A DNA stretch of 64,000 nt. Source: Dorea sp. AM10-31. GTDB taxonomy: Bacteria; Bacillota; Clostridia; Lachnospirales; Lachnospiraceae. This document shows, in pieces, positions 18,611-25,145 of the stretch (positions within the stretch are counted from its first letter, which is position 1; each line of letters opens with the position of its first letter). The stretch lies in contig NZ_QTUV01000008.1 of the NCBI RefSeq assembly GCF_003435815.1, positions 87,349 through 151,348 of the forward strand, given 5' to 3'. Position numbers and translations under genes: made by a program. The notes under the pieces were generated by a model. The model worked only from the letters and a program-made list of their open reading frames with translations, had not been told where the DNA came from and did not search any database.

Positions 18611-18911
18611 ACACGCAGTGTTATCCCGGAGGTGAGAAAAAGAAGAAAAGGGATACGCAGTGGTATCCCAGAGGTAAGAAAAGGAAGAAAAGGGATACGC
18701 AGTGGCATCCCGAAGATGAGAAAAGGAAGAAAAGGGATACGCAGTGGTATCCCAGAGGTGAGAAAAAGAAGAAAAGGGATACGAGGTGGCATCCCGAAGG
18801 TAAGAAAAGGAAGAAAAGGGATACGCAGTGGTATCCCGAAGGTGAGAAAAGGAAGAAAAGGGATACGAGGTGATATCCCCACAATAAGAAGAAAGGGAAA
18901 AGGGATACGCT
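18608..18911. repeat. Tandem array 2: seven 42-bp repeats plus a 10-base partial unit
   Basis: Units start at 18608, 18650, 18692, 18734, 18776, 18818 and 18860; a final GGGATACGCT (18902-18911) runs into the ATG at 18912. The core GGGATAC-gcagtg-GTATCCC forms a 7-bp hairpin in the best units, followed by a purine-rich GAGGTGAGAAAAAGAAGAAAA half. Because 42 is a multiple of three, all six frames stay open, which creates spurious ORFs. The last AAAAGGG acts as the Shine-Dalgarno of the next gene. Confidence 0.9.
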
Positions 18912-19720
18912 ATGACAGATATAAAAGAAGAAGTACAGAAGAATATTAAAGAATTACAGCAGGTCAAGTTAGAATTAGAAGAAAAAATCAAGAATGAACC
19001 GGAAGGATCTCTTCGAATAAGCAGGTCGTCAGCAGGGAAACCTAGATATTATCATAAATATATGAATAAGGATAATGAAACAGTGGATTCTTTTACAGGC
19101 GATGAACAATTGGTACAGAAGCTGGCGGAAAAGTCATACTATCATAAGATGTTATCCTGTGTGGAAAAAGAATTACAAGCGTTGAAAAACTTTGAAAAAC
19201 ATTACTTTCCTAAAAAAAGACGGATATTTACAGACAACTGTCACCTGAAAGAAAATCCTTTGTTGATGCAATTTATCTGCCAGAAGAATTACGTGCAGAA
19301 CAATGGGAAAAGCAGCAGTGGAAAAAATATGACAAGTTCACTGATGGATTACGATTTGAGACAGACAGAGGAGAAATTGTTCGCTCAAAATCAGAAATCA
19401 TTATTGCCAATATGCTGAACAAGAAAGCAGATAATCTAAGTTATCGTTATGAAGCAGAGTTGTATCTAAAGAAAGCAAACAGAATTGTACATCCGGATTT
19501 TACGATTCTGAATAAGAAAAGTGAAAAGATATATTACTGGGAACATATTGGAATGTTGGGAGACCAAATATATTCGAATGACTTTGTTAGAAAGGTAAAT
19601 GACTATATAGAAGATGGGATTATACCCGGAAAACAGTTGATTCTTACTTATGAAACAAAGGACGAACCATTAAACATACAAGTGGTGAAAATACTGGTAG
19701 AAGAAATTGTGAAGAGTTGA
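18912..19720 (+). pseudogene. PD-(D/E)XK nuclease-like protein, one frameshift
   Basis: Two ORFs in different frames (18912-19418 and a second frame ending 19720) join into one roughly 269-residue protein if one A is added to the seven-A run at 19212-19218. The N-terminal part is a Glu/Lys-rich coiled coil followed by GSLRISRS and a YYHK segment. The C-terminal part shows RYE ... HPDFTI ... YYWEHIGM, a layout I associate with restriction-endonuclease-fold hypothetical proteins of Firmicutes (E, PD and ExH positions); nuclease activity is inferred, not shown. The ATG follows the last repeat of the 42-bp array, whose AAAAGGG supplies the ribosome binding site. Confidence 0.65.
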
Positions 19721-19822
19721 ATTCTTAAATGGTTATATACCAAAGAAATTATTGATCGGCGCAAAGTGATATATATGATATAATTCTTTTGGGTGAAAAA
19801 TTGTAAAGGAAAGATTTATTTC

Positions 19823-19994
19823 AGTCGAGAAGACTCCCACATCTTTCATGTGGTGAGTAATAACAAATTTGTCTCAGTGGGAGTCCAATCTCCGACTTAG
19901 ATAAACGCTCCGCGAGGATGCGCAGTGATTCTGTAATGAATTTGTCAGCTTATGCTGACCAGAATCACGCACCAAGTCTCGCGGCTGCTCGACT
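19823..19994 (+). ncRNA. Strongly folded RNA-like element, family unknown
   Basis: A closed three-way fold can be drawn. Outer stem AGTCGAG (19823-19829) / CTCGACT (19988-19994). Arm 1: GACTCCCAC (19832-19840) / GTGGGAGTC (19877-19885), with a competing inner hairpin CCACAT / ATGTGG (19837-19853). Arm 2: CCGCGAG (19910-19916) / CTCGCGG (19978-19984), then GTGATTCTG (19925-19933) / CAGAATCAC (19960-19968), capped by GTCAGC-ttat-GCTGAC (19944-19959). A weak -10-like TATAAT sits at about 19777-19782. Strand is uncertain. It may be a free-standing RNA or the end of an IS200/IS605-like element; no transposase gene is present. Confidence 0.5.
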
Positions 19995-20154
19995 TGAATA
20001 GTTCCCTTTGATGTTAGACAAAAATCATACATGATATCAGTTGGAGAAATATATTGCAAATAAATAATAATGTGTCATAATATGTCGGAGTGATTGGTTA
20101 TGATGATTATACTGAAATAACGGAATAGTTTGCAAAAGAATTGAGGTGTGTCAG

Positions 20155-21126
20155 GTGGAGAAAGAAATTAAATTAGATCGAGTGATGGAACTTTTTTTTC
20201 GAGCAATGAAGGGCGAATCACTGTCTGTTCAACAGTTGGCTTTTGAATATAATGTTTCAACTAGAAGCATTACAAGAGATATTAATTCACTAAAGGCTTT
20301 TCTTGCAGATCATGCAGATATTCTTGGATATGCAGAATTGGAATATTCAAGTACAAATCATTGTTATTCATTGAAAATGGATCATTTTCTATCCAATAAG
20401 GAATTACTTGCAATTACAAAAGTGTTGATAGGAAGCAGAGCATTTAGCAGCGAGGAGTTGCTTGGAATTATTCAAAAATTAAAGGTGAATACGACTTCTG
20501 CAGACAGAATAAAACTGGAACAACTGATTTGCAAAGAAATATATCAATATGATGAAGTTGGTTCGGACTGCCACAGTGTTATAGATAATCTCTGGAAAGT
20601 TACTGATTGTATAGAAAATAGAAATGTGATTACTATTACATATTACAAGATGAACCGGGATTTGGTTAAAAGAAAAATAAAACCAGTTTCCATTATGTTT
20701 AGCGAATATTATTTTTATTTAATAGGATATCGGTATGAAACAGATGTGTCTAATATGCCAATATATTTTCGAGTTGATCGAATTGTAGACATAATAGTTC
20801 ACCGTGAAAAATACGTCCTGTTAAAAGAGCAGAATATAGATGAAGGAATGCTTAGAAGAAAAAGTCAATTTATGTGGCCTGGTCCAACACGAAAAATTCG
20901 ATTTGAATTTTCCGGACCATCCGTGCAGGCGATTCTTGATCGGATACCTACTGCAAAAGTAACAGACAGGCAAGCTGATAAGTCCATAATTGAAGCGGAA
21001 GTATTTGGTTCTGGAATAAAAATGTTTTTGTTAAGTCAGGGGGCTTGGGTGAAAGTATTAGCGCCGGATAAATTTGTAGAAGAGATGAAGTTGGAAATTG
21101 AAAAAATGCAAGAAATGTATAAATAG
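20155..21126 (+). CDS. WYL-domain transcriptional regulator (DeoR/YafY-like)
   Basis: 323 residues from GTG 20155 (GAGGTG six bases upstream; GTG 20146 is a less likely alternative). N-terminal winged HTH: SVQQLAFEYNVSTRSITRDINSLK. The middle/C-terminal WYL region shows ITYYKMNRDLVKRKIKP-type strand, then EYYFYLIGYR and IYFRVDRI, followed by a WCX-like C-terminal domain. Such proteins sense a ligand or nucleic acid and often sit beside accessory or defence genes. No obvious target operon adjoins it; its own terminator follows. Base composition is more AT-rich than the flanking housekeeping genes. Confidence 0.88.
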   Translation: MEKEIKLDRVMELFFRAMKGESLSVQQLAFEYNVSTRSITRDINSLKAFLADHADILGYAELEYSSTNHCYSLKMDHFLSNKELLAITKVLIGSRAFSSEELLGIIQKLKVNTTSADRIKLEQLICKEIYQYDEVGSDCHSVIDNLWKVTDCIENRNVITITYYKMNRDLVKRKIKPVSIMFSEYYFYLIGYRYETDVSNMPIYFRVDRIVDIIVHREKYVLLKEQNIDEGMLRRKSQFMWPGPTRKIRFEFSGPSVQAILDRIPTAKVTDRQADKSIIEAEVFGSGIKMFLLSQGAWVKVLAPDKFVEEMKLEIEKMQEMYK

Positions 21127-21140
21127 TATCTGAGAAAAGG

Positions 21141-21169
21141 AGAAGGCAAGATTTGTTGCCTTCTTTTTT
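21141..21169 (+). terminator. Terminator of the WYL regulator
   Basis: AGAAGGCAA (21141-21149) / TTGCCTTCT (21156-21164) followed by TTTTT. The group II intron remnant starts immediately behind it. Confidence 0.85.
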
Positions 21170-21420
21170 GTGTTTGCGCGCCATGGGCGCGCTCTAACGG
21201 GTGCAAGTCCCGAACATGCCCAGATAGTGGGAAGTGTATAGCCGAACAGCAAGGGTGTCTATCGCGAGGTAGAATCTGAAGGAAGCTGTAAGCAAATCTC
21301 TGGTCCGACGAACAGAAATCGCATATAAGGCTAAGTTGATTGAACCGCCGTATACGGAATCGTACGTACGGTGGTGTGAGAGGTCGGGAAAATTTATTTA
21401 ATTTTCCCTCCTACTCGATT
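21170..21420 (+). mobile_element. ORF-less, internally deleted group II intron remnant
   Basis: Starts at GTGTTTGCGCGCC right behind the terminator T-run, then carries domain I hallmarks (TAACGGGTGCAAGTCCCG, AGCCGAACAGCAAGGGTGTC, CTGACGAACAGAAA-like). It jumps to a domain V-like hairpin at 21343-21375 (GAACCGCCGTATACGGAA ... GTACGTACGGTGGT) and a domain VI-like stem GGGAAAATT / AATTTTCCC (21386-21408) ending CTACTCGAT. The reverse transcriptase gene and domains II-IV are missing, so about 250 bases remain of an element normally near 2 kb. Insertion just after a terminator is typical of bacterial class C introns. Confidence 0.75.
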
Positions 21421-21540
21421 GTGGAAGTAACAGATAATTTAAAAGAAAAGTAAAATTTAATTTTAATCAGACATAAATTGTCTGGGCATCTTGTTAAGAT
21501 AAGAAAAAAAGATACAAGTGGATAAAACCAAAGTCAATTA

Positions 21541-21744
21541 TCAAGAATCCGTTTTTTCAAACAAATCGCCTATTGGGCAATTAAGAATACGACTTAATGC
21601 ATCAAGGTTTTCAAAACGGATGGAGTTGGTTTGATTTGTTACCATGCGATTAAAATTTTGGTAACTTAAATTCATCTGTTTATAAAGCCAGTATTTTGTA
21701 TGATTTTGTTCTTTTAAAATATCTAAAACTCGTAATCGTACCAT
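21541..21744 (-). CDS. Small XRE-family (Cro/C1) HTH regulator
   Basis: 67 residues, almost only a helix-turn-helix domain: LRVLDILKEQN, then YKQMNLSYQNFNRMV as the recognition region, and LDALSRILNCPIGDLFE, the typical tail of compact XRE proteins. Excellent ribosome binding site (AGGAGG seven bases before ATG). It is divergent from the zinc-ribbon genes, and a 9-bp palindrome lies in the promoter between them, so it probably represses them and perhaps itself. No signal domain is present. Confidence 0.85.
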   Translation of the reverse strand: MVRLRVLDILKEQNHTKYWLYKQMNLSYQNFNRMVTNQTNSIRFENLDALSRILNCPIGDLFEKTDS

Positions 21745-21788
21745 GATTTTCCTCCTGCTATTTTACAATTATATAAGAAAAAATCTTA

Positions 21789-21817
21789 TTGAATAACTTA
21801 TGTATAAGTTATATAAT
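21789..21817 (+). promoter_or_regulatory. Promoter of the zinc-ribbon cluster with an embedded operator
   Basis: TTGAAT (21789-21794), 17-base spacer, TATAAT (21812-21817). The palindrome ATAACTTAT-gt-ATAAGTTAT (21793-21801 / 21804-21812) fills the spacer, so a bound repressor would block RNA polymerase directly. The divergent XRE gene is the natural candidate. Confidence 0.7.
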
Positions 21818-21925
21818 GCATACATGAGATATATGCAGGAGAAAAGAAAGAGGTCGCATTGAAAAAGAGGGATTCATTAAGTGGCAAATGATGCGATTTT
21901 AATGCAAACTAAAAAAAGGAGGGAA

Positions 21926-21946
21926 ATGATAGATTATTTCTATCAT
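21926..21946 (+). promoter_or_regulatory. Hairpin between ribosome binding site and start codon
   Basis: ATGATAGA (21926-21933) pairs exactly with TCTATCAT (21939-21946), loop TTATT. It contains the first two bases of ATG 21945. AGGAGG is at 21918-21923, too far from 21945 unless the hairpin closes the gap. ATG 21926 opens a 14-codon peptide ending at 21970 that overlaps the gene. Confidence 0.55.
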
Positions 21947-22784
21947 GAAAAAGAAAATGGATTATATTAAGAAAATTACAAAAGAACCACGTTCGATCAT
22001 TGCAATTGTAAACATTATAAGTTTCTTTCTGCCGTGGATTTCATTTGATGTATCGGTAAGTGCTTTTGGAGTGGGTGCTGATTATTCTACGAGTATTACA
22101 GGTTTTGGTATGATATCTTATTCTGTATTTGGAGTTTTATTTTATATTATGCCGATTATCATAATAGCTATTCCTTTTGTGAAGGCACTTAAAGAATATG
22201 AGAAATATCTTTATCTGATATTGCCAATCTGGTCAATAGTTGCAATGTTTATCACATGTTCTATCTTGAAACCAGCACAGGTAGAAGTGACTTTAGTTGA
22301 TAATTCTTTAAAGATTCCTAAATTAATAGGATTTTGGATCGCCTTACTTTGTAACGTGTTGATTCTTGTCATCACAATATTAAAAAAGAAGGGAGTAATG
22401 TCCGCTTCTTCTAATGAGACGAATAATAATCTTAAGAATATAAATGTTAAAAATATTTCTAATGTTGCTCGTGAAATAGGAGCATCTATACAATCCTCTG
22501 CATTTGTCGAGTGTAAAAAGTGTGGAAATAAAATTCAGCGTGGCAAAAAGTTTTGCCCTAACTGTGGTGAAAAAATAGTTGTTGAACAGAAAATAGTGAA
22601 AAAATATCAATGTTCACAGTGTGGAAGAAAAGCATCAGCGAATGAAAAATTTTGTTCAGAGTGTGGAGCGCCGATCAAAGAATATGTGATATCAACAACA
22701 TGCCCTAATTGTGGGGGAAAAGTATCGAGTGATGCAGCATTCTGTTCTTCATGTGGAGCGAAAATAGAGAGAGGTGAAGAATAG
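21945..22784 (+). CDS. Membrane protein with three C-terminal zinc ribbons
   Basis: 279 residues. Residues 15-150 hold four hydrophobic segments with short loops. The C-terminal part holds three CxxC-x(n)-CxxC zinc ribbons: CKKCGN/CPNCGE, CSQCGR/CSECGA and CPNCGG/CSSCGA, the zinc_ribbon_2/DZR type usually facing the cytoplasm. The function is unknown; such proteins are common in Firmicutes accessory loci. The next gene overlaps its end with the ribosome binding site and also begins with a zinc ribbon, so the two probably form one complex or pathway. Confidence 0.8.
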   Translation: MKKKMDYIKKITKEPRSIIAIVNIISFFLPWISFDVSVSAFGVGADYSTSITGFGMISYSVFGVLFYIMPIIIIAIPFVKALKEYEKYLYLILPIWSIVAMFITCSILKPAQVEVTLVDNSLKIPKLIGFWIALLCNVLILVITILKKKGVMSASSNETNNNLKNINVKNISNVAREIGASIQSSAFVECKKCGNKIQRGKKFCPNCGEKIVVEQKIVKKYQCSQCGRKASANEKFCSECGAPIKEYVISTTCPNCGGKVSSDAAFCSSCGAKIERGEE

Positions 22785-22785
22785 T

Positions 22786-23883
22786 ATGAAATGGTGTAGT
22801 AATTGTGGGGCGCAGTTGGAGAAAAATGAAAAATATTGTCCGGAATGCGGAGCCAGGCAGAAGTTAGAGGATTATGAGGAGAAAGGTAAAAAGAAAGCTG
22901 CGAATGGAGCCTCTAAAAAAGGAAAGATAACCATACTTTGCATAGTAGTGATTATGATAGTTGTGGCTGTCGCGGGAATTAATTATTTACAGAACCAAAA
23001 GGCAAAAGCTGAAGAAAGAGAAAATCTGACAAAGTTTATAAAAACTGCGGAATGGCCATTTGATACCGAATCAGATAACAAATATAGCACCTACACAATG
23101 CGAAAGAATAAAGATGTAATAGTGTTTGATGCCATTAAGAATAAAAATAAAGATTCATTTATCGATGGATTTGCATCGGATGATAAGGGAAATGAATATA
23201 TTATGTGTAGTTCAATTGATGGCGAAGATACGCATGCAGTATTTCAGGCCTCACAAAAAGAACATTGTTTAGATTTGCTGGTTTATATTGATAAAGAGGA
23301 TAATTATTATTTTGAAGGTGGAAAATGGAATAAATTATATAATTATCTAAACAAATACAAACCGGATTATTCTACGGAAGAAAAGGATGAGACAAGTAAT
23401 AAATCGGATGATAAAAAAGATGATTTGGAAAAGGAAGTAAACGATAATCAAAATTCTTCATGTGAGACCTCGCAAAATAAGGAAGCACTTGAAGAAAAAG
23501 CAAAGGAAAAACAAAGAAAGGAAGCTGCAGCTAAGCAGAAGCAACAGCAGGATGGATTTATTTTAAAATACAGTACAGAATATCTTAATCTGGACACAGA
23601 AAATGATCATACAACTATCAGAGTGACTCCTACTTTAGAAAAAGAAGTTAAAATTGATATTCATATTCCGGACTATGATGATTTTGAGTATTATGGAAAT
23701 GTAATAAATTCAAAAACGGTCGATTTTAAGCTTGATGCAGGAGAAACTATTCGAATGGTATGGACAGATAAGAATAATTTTGAGGTCCATGCGATAAATG
23801 GCTTTGCAGATGACACAATACATCTGGTTAGACAATTGTGTTATGCATTGAATGATCAAAAATATAATTTGAATGCAAGTTAA
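22786..23883 (+). CDS. Zinc-ribbon, single-helix membrane protein with large C-terminal domain
   Basis: 365 residues from ATG 22786, whose AGAGGTGAAG ribosome site overlaps the stop of the preceding gene. Layout: zinc ribbon (CSNCGA/CPECGA, residues 4-24), Lys-rich linker, one membrane helix at about residues 46-66, an exported alpha/beta-looking region, a Lys/Glu/Gln coiled coil around residues 220-260, and a C-terminal beta-rich domain. The architecture is like the inside-out regulators or envelope sensors called zinc-ribbon TcaA-like proteins, but I see no family-specific motif. Codon use is AT-rich, like the rest of this cluster. Confidence 0.75.
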   Translation: MKWCSNCGAQLEKNEKYCPECGARQKLEDYEEKGKKKAANGASKKGKITILCIVVIMIVVAVAGINYLQNQKAKAEERENLTKFIKTAEWPFDTESDNKYSTYTMRKNKDVIVFDAIKNKNKDSFIDGFASDDKGNEYIMCSSIDGEDTHAVFQASQKEHCLDLLVYIDKEDNYYFEGGKWNKLYNYLNKYKPDYSTEEKDETSNKSDDKKDDLEKEVNDNQNSSCETSQNKEALEEKAKEKQRKEAAAKQKQQQDGFILKYSTEYLNLDTENDHTTIRVTPTLEKEVKIDIHIPDYDDFEYYGNVINSKTVDFKLDAGETIRMVWTDKNNFEVHAINGFADDTIHLVRQLCYALNDQKYNLNAS

Positions 23884-23958
23884 AAAGTGCATTCTATAAT
23901 TATTACGTGGTAATGCAATCACAAAAAATAATATTACAAGAAATGGGAGGAAGGAAAA

Positions 23959-24633
23959 GTGAAAAAGAAGATGCATTTAAAAGTTGTAAAGTGTTTAGCA
24001 ACTTTATGTTTGGCGATTGGAATATTTGGGATATGTGGACTAAATGTTCATGCAGAGTCTGCTGCGTTAAAGAAAGGAAGCAATACCGCTGCTGTGAATA
24101 TTTCAAAAGATGGATGGACAATGACAGCAGCTTTCCGGAAAAGCAACAGCTCTCATATTATGAAGACAAAACTATACGGAACACGGTTTCAAGGTCATAT
24201 GTGGTGGGAAGATAAAAATGGCGAAGAAACAGTTAAGATTTATTATAAATCAGGGAAGATTAATAAGATCAAAGCGAAGTTTTCCAAAAAGTCACAGAAG
24301 AAATACAACGGTGTGTACAAAGTTTATAATGTAATCAAAGCTCCTAAATTATCAGCGATAAAAGAAAAAGGTCCATATCCATATGGGGATGGTGTGATAT
24401 ATTCAGTGACATGGAGTAAAGTATCTGGAGCAAAAGGGTATCAGTGTAAGGTATCGGCTTTAGCTGGTGAATGGTGGAACATGTATGTTAAAAGATCAAC
24501 ATCGCATAGATCCGCCAGTGTAGAAGGATCTGATATTGAGAAAGTTAAATTCAAAGTTCGTGCTTATAAAAAGGTAAATGGAATTTCAGTATATGGACCC
24601 TGGTCTAATACACGTTCAAAAAAATGTTGGTAA
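23959..24633 (+). CDS. Secreted protein with fibronectin-III-like C-terminal region
   Basis: 224 residues from GTG 23959 (GGAGGAAGG upstream; ATG 23971 is an alternative). A signal peptide with hydrophobic core LATLCLAIGIFGICGL ends near HAES. The mature part is Lys-rich and has a C-terminal stretch SVTWSKVSGAKGYQCKVS ... KVRAYKKVNG ... YGPWSN, the pattern of fibronectin type III repeats in clostridial surface proteins. There is no cell-wall anchor, so it should be released. It lies 75 bases after the zinc-ribbon pair and is followed by a terminator, so it is likely the last gene of that cluster. Confidence 0.75.
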   Translation: MKKKMHLKVVKCLATLCLAIGIFGICGLNVHAESAALKKGSNTAAVNISKDGWTMTAAFRKSNSSHIMKTKLYGTRFQGHMWWEDKNGEETVKIYYKSGKINKIKAKFSKKSQKKYNGVYKVYNVIKAPKLSAIKEKGPYPYGDGVIYSVTWSKVSGAKGYQCKVSALAGEWWNMYVKRSTSHRSASVEGSDIEKVKFKVRAYKKVNGISVYGPWSNTRSKKCW

Positions 24634-24688
24634 TATAGCAATGGATTTTTAGATATGATGAGTTAGTAAAAAATAGATGGAAATAAGA

Positions 24689-24734
24689 ATACCGCTGAAT
24701 ATGAGGTTAATGACTGATATTCAGCGGTGTTTTG
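24689..24734 (+). terminator. Terminator after the zinc-ribbon cluster
   Basis: ACCGCTGAATAT (24691-24702) / ATATTCAGCGGT (24717-24728) followed by GTTTTG. Confidence 0.8.
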
Positions 24735-24801
24735 CAAAATGACAATTACAAAATATAAGGTTGAAATTGTTTATTCTATTGCAGAATAATATCTAAACAG
24801 A

Positions 24802-24830
24802 TTGACATTCCCCGCAAAATTAGGCACAAT
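24802..24830 (+). promoter_or_regulatory. Promoter of the tautomerase-transporter pair
   Basis: TTGACA (24802-24807), 17-base spacer, CACAAT (24825-24830). Confidence 0.6.
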
Positions 24831-24835
24831 AGAAA

Positions 24836-24853
24836 GCAGACGATATCGTTTGC
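24836..24853. promoter_or_regulatory. Near-perfect 18-bp palindrome at the start of the transcript
   Basis: GCAGACGATATCGTTTGC; only one base pair (position 4/15) breaks the symmetry. It lies 6 bases after the -10 box, a classic place for a repressor. No regulator gene adjoins it. Confidence 0.55.
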
Positions 24854-24901
24854 TTACATGCAAAACGGGTATAAGAATAAAAAAACAAGGAGGATAATAT
24901 T

Positions 24902-25123
24902 ATGCCACATATCGATGTTAAAATGTTTCCGGGAAGAAATGATGAAATTAAGAAGAATCTTGCAGAGAAGTTATTAAAGACTGCAGCAGAGGAACTTCAG
25001 ATTCCGGCAGAGAACCTGTCAGTTTCGGTAGAGGATGTAGATCCGAAGAAATGGAATGAAGAAGTCGGTGCAGCAACACCGGATGACAAAATTTATGCCG
25101 GAAAGATGTTCCGTGCAGAGTAA
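24902..25123 (+). CDS. 4-oxalocrotonate tautomerase family protein
   Basis: 73 residues, the usual size of this family. After removal of Met the catalytic N-terminal proline is exposed (MPHIDVK). The short beta-alpha-beta chain assembles to hexamers or dimers that tautomerise 2-hydroxydienoates or related enols. In this genome setting the substrate is unknown. A transporter gene follows after 22 bases and both share the promoter and palindrome upstream, so they may handle the same compound. Good ribosome binding site AAGGAGG. Confidence 0.85.
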   Translation: MPHIDVKMFPGRNDEIKKNLAEKLLKTAAEELQIPAENLSVSVEDVDPKKWNEEVGAATPDDKIYAGKMFRAE

Positions 25124-25145
25124 TGCACGGATTAGGGAATGAGGT

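Noticed and set aside
18479..18911. CRISPR array
   Set aside because: The 42-bp units follow each other directly with no unique spacers, and no cas gene is nearby.
18383..18991. Long ORFs on both strands through the 42-bp arrays (for example 18383-18991 minus and 18569-18949 plus) coding repeat proteins
   Set aside because: 42 is divisible by three, so any frame without a stop in one unit stays open. No ribosome binding site or conserved ends; the array reads better as non-coding DNA/leader.
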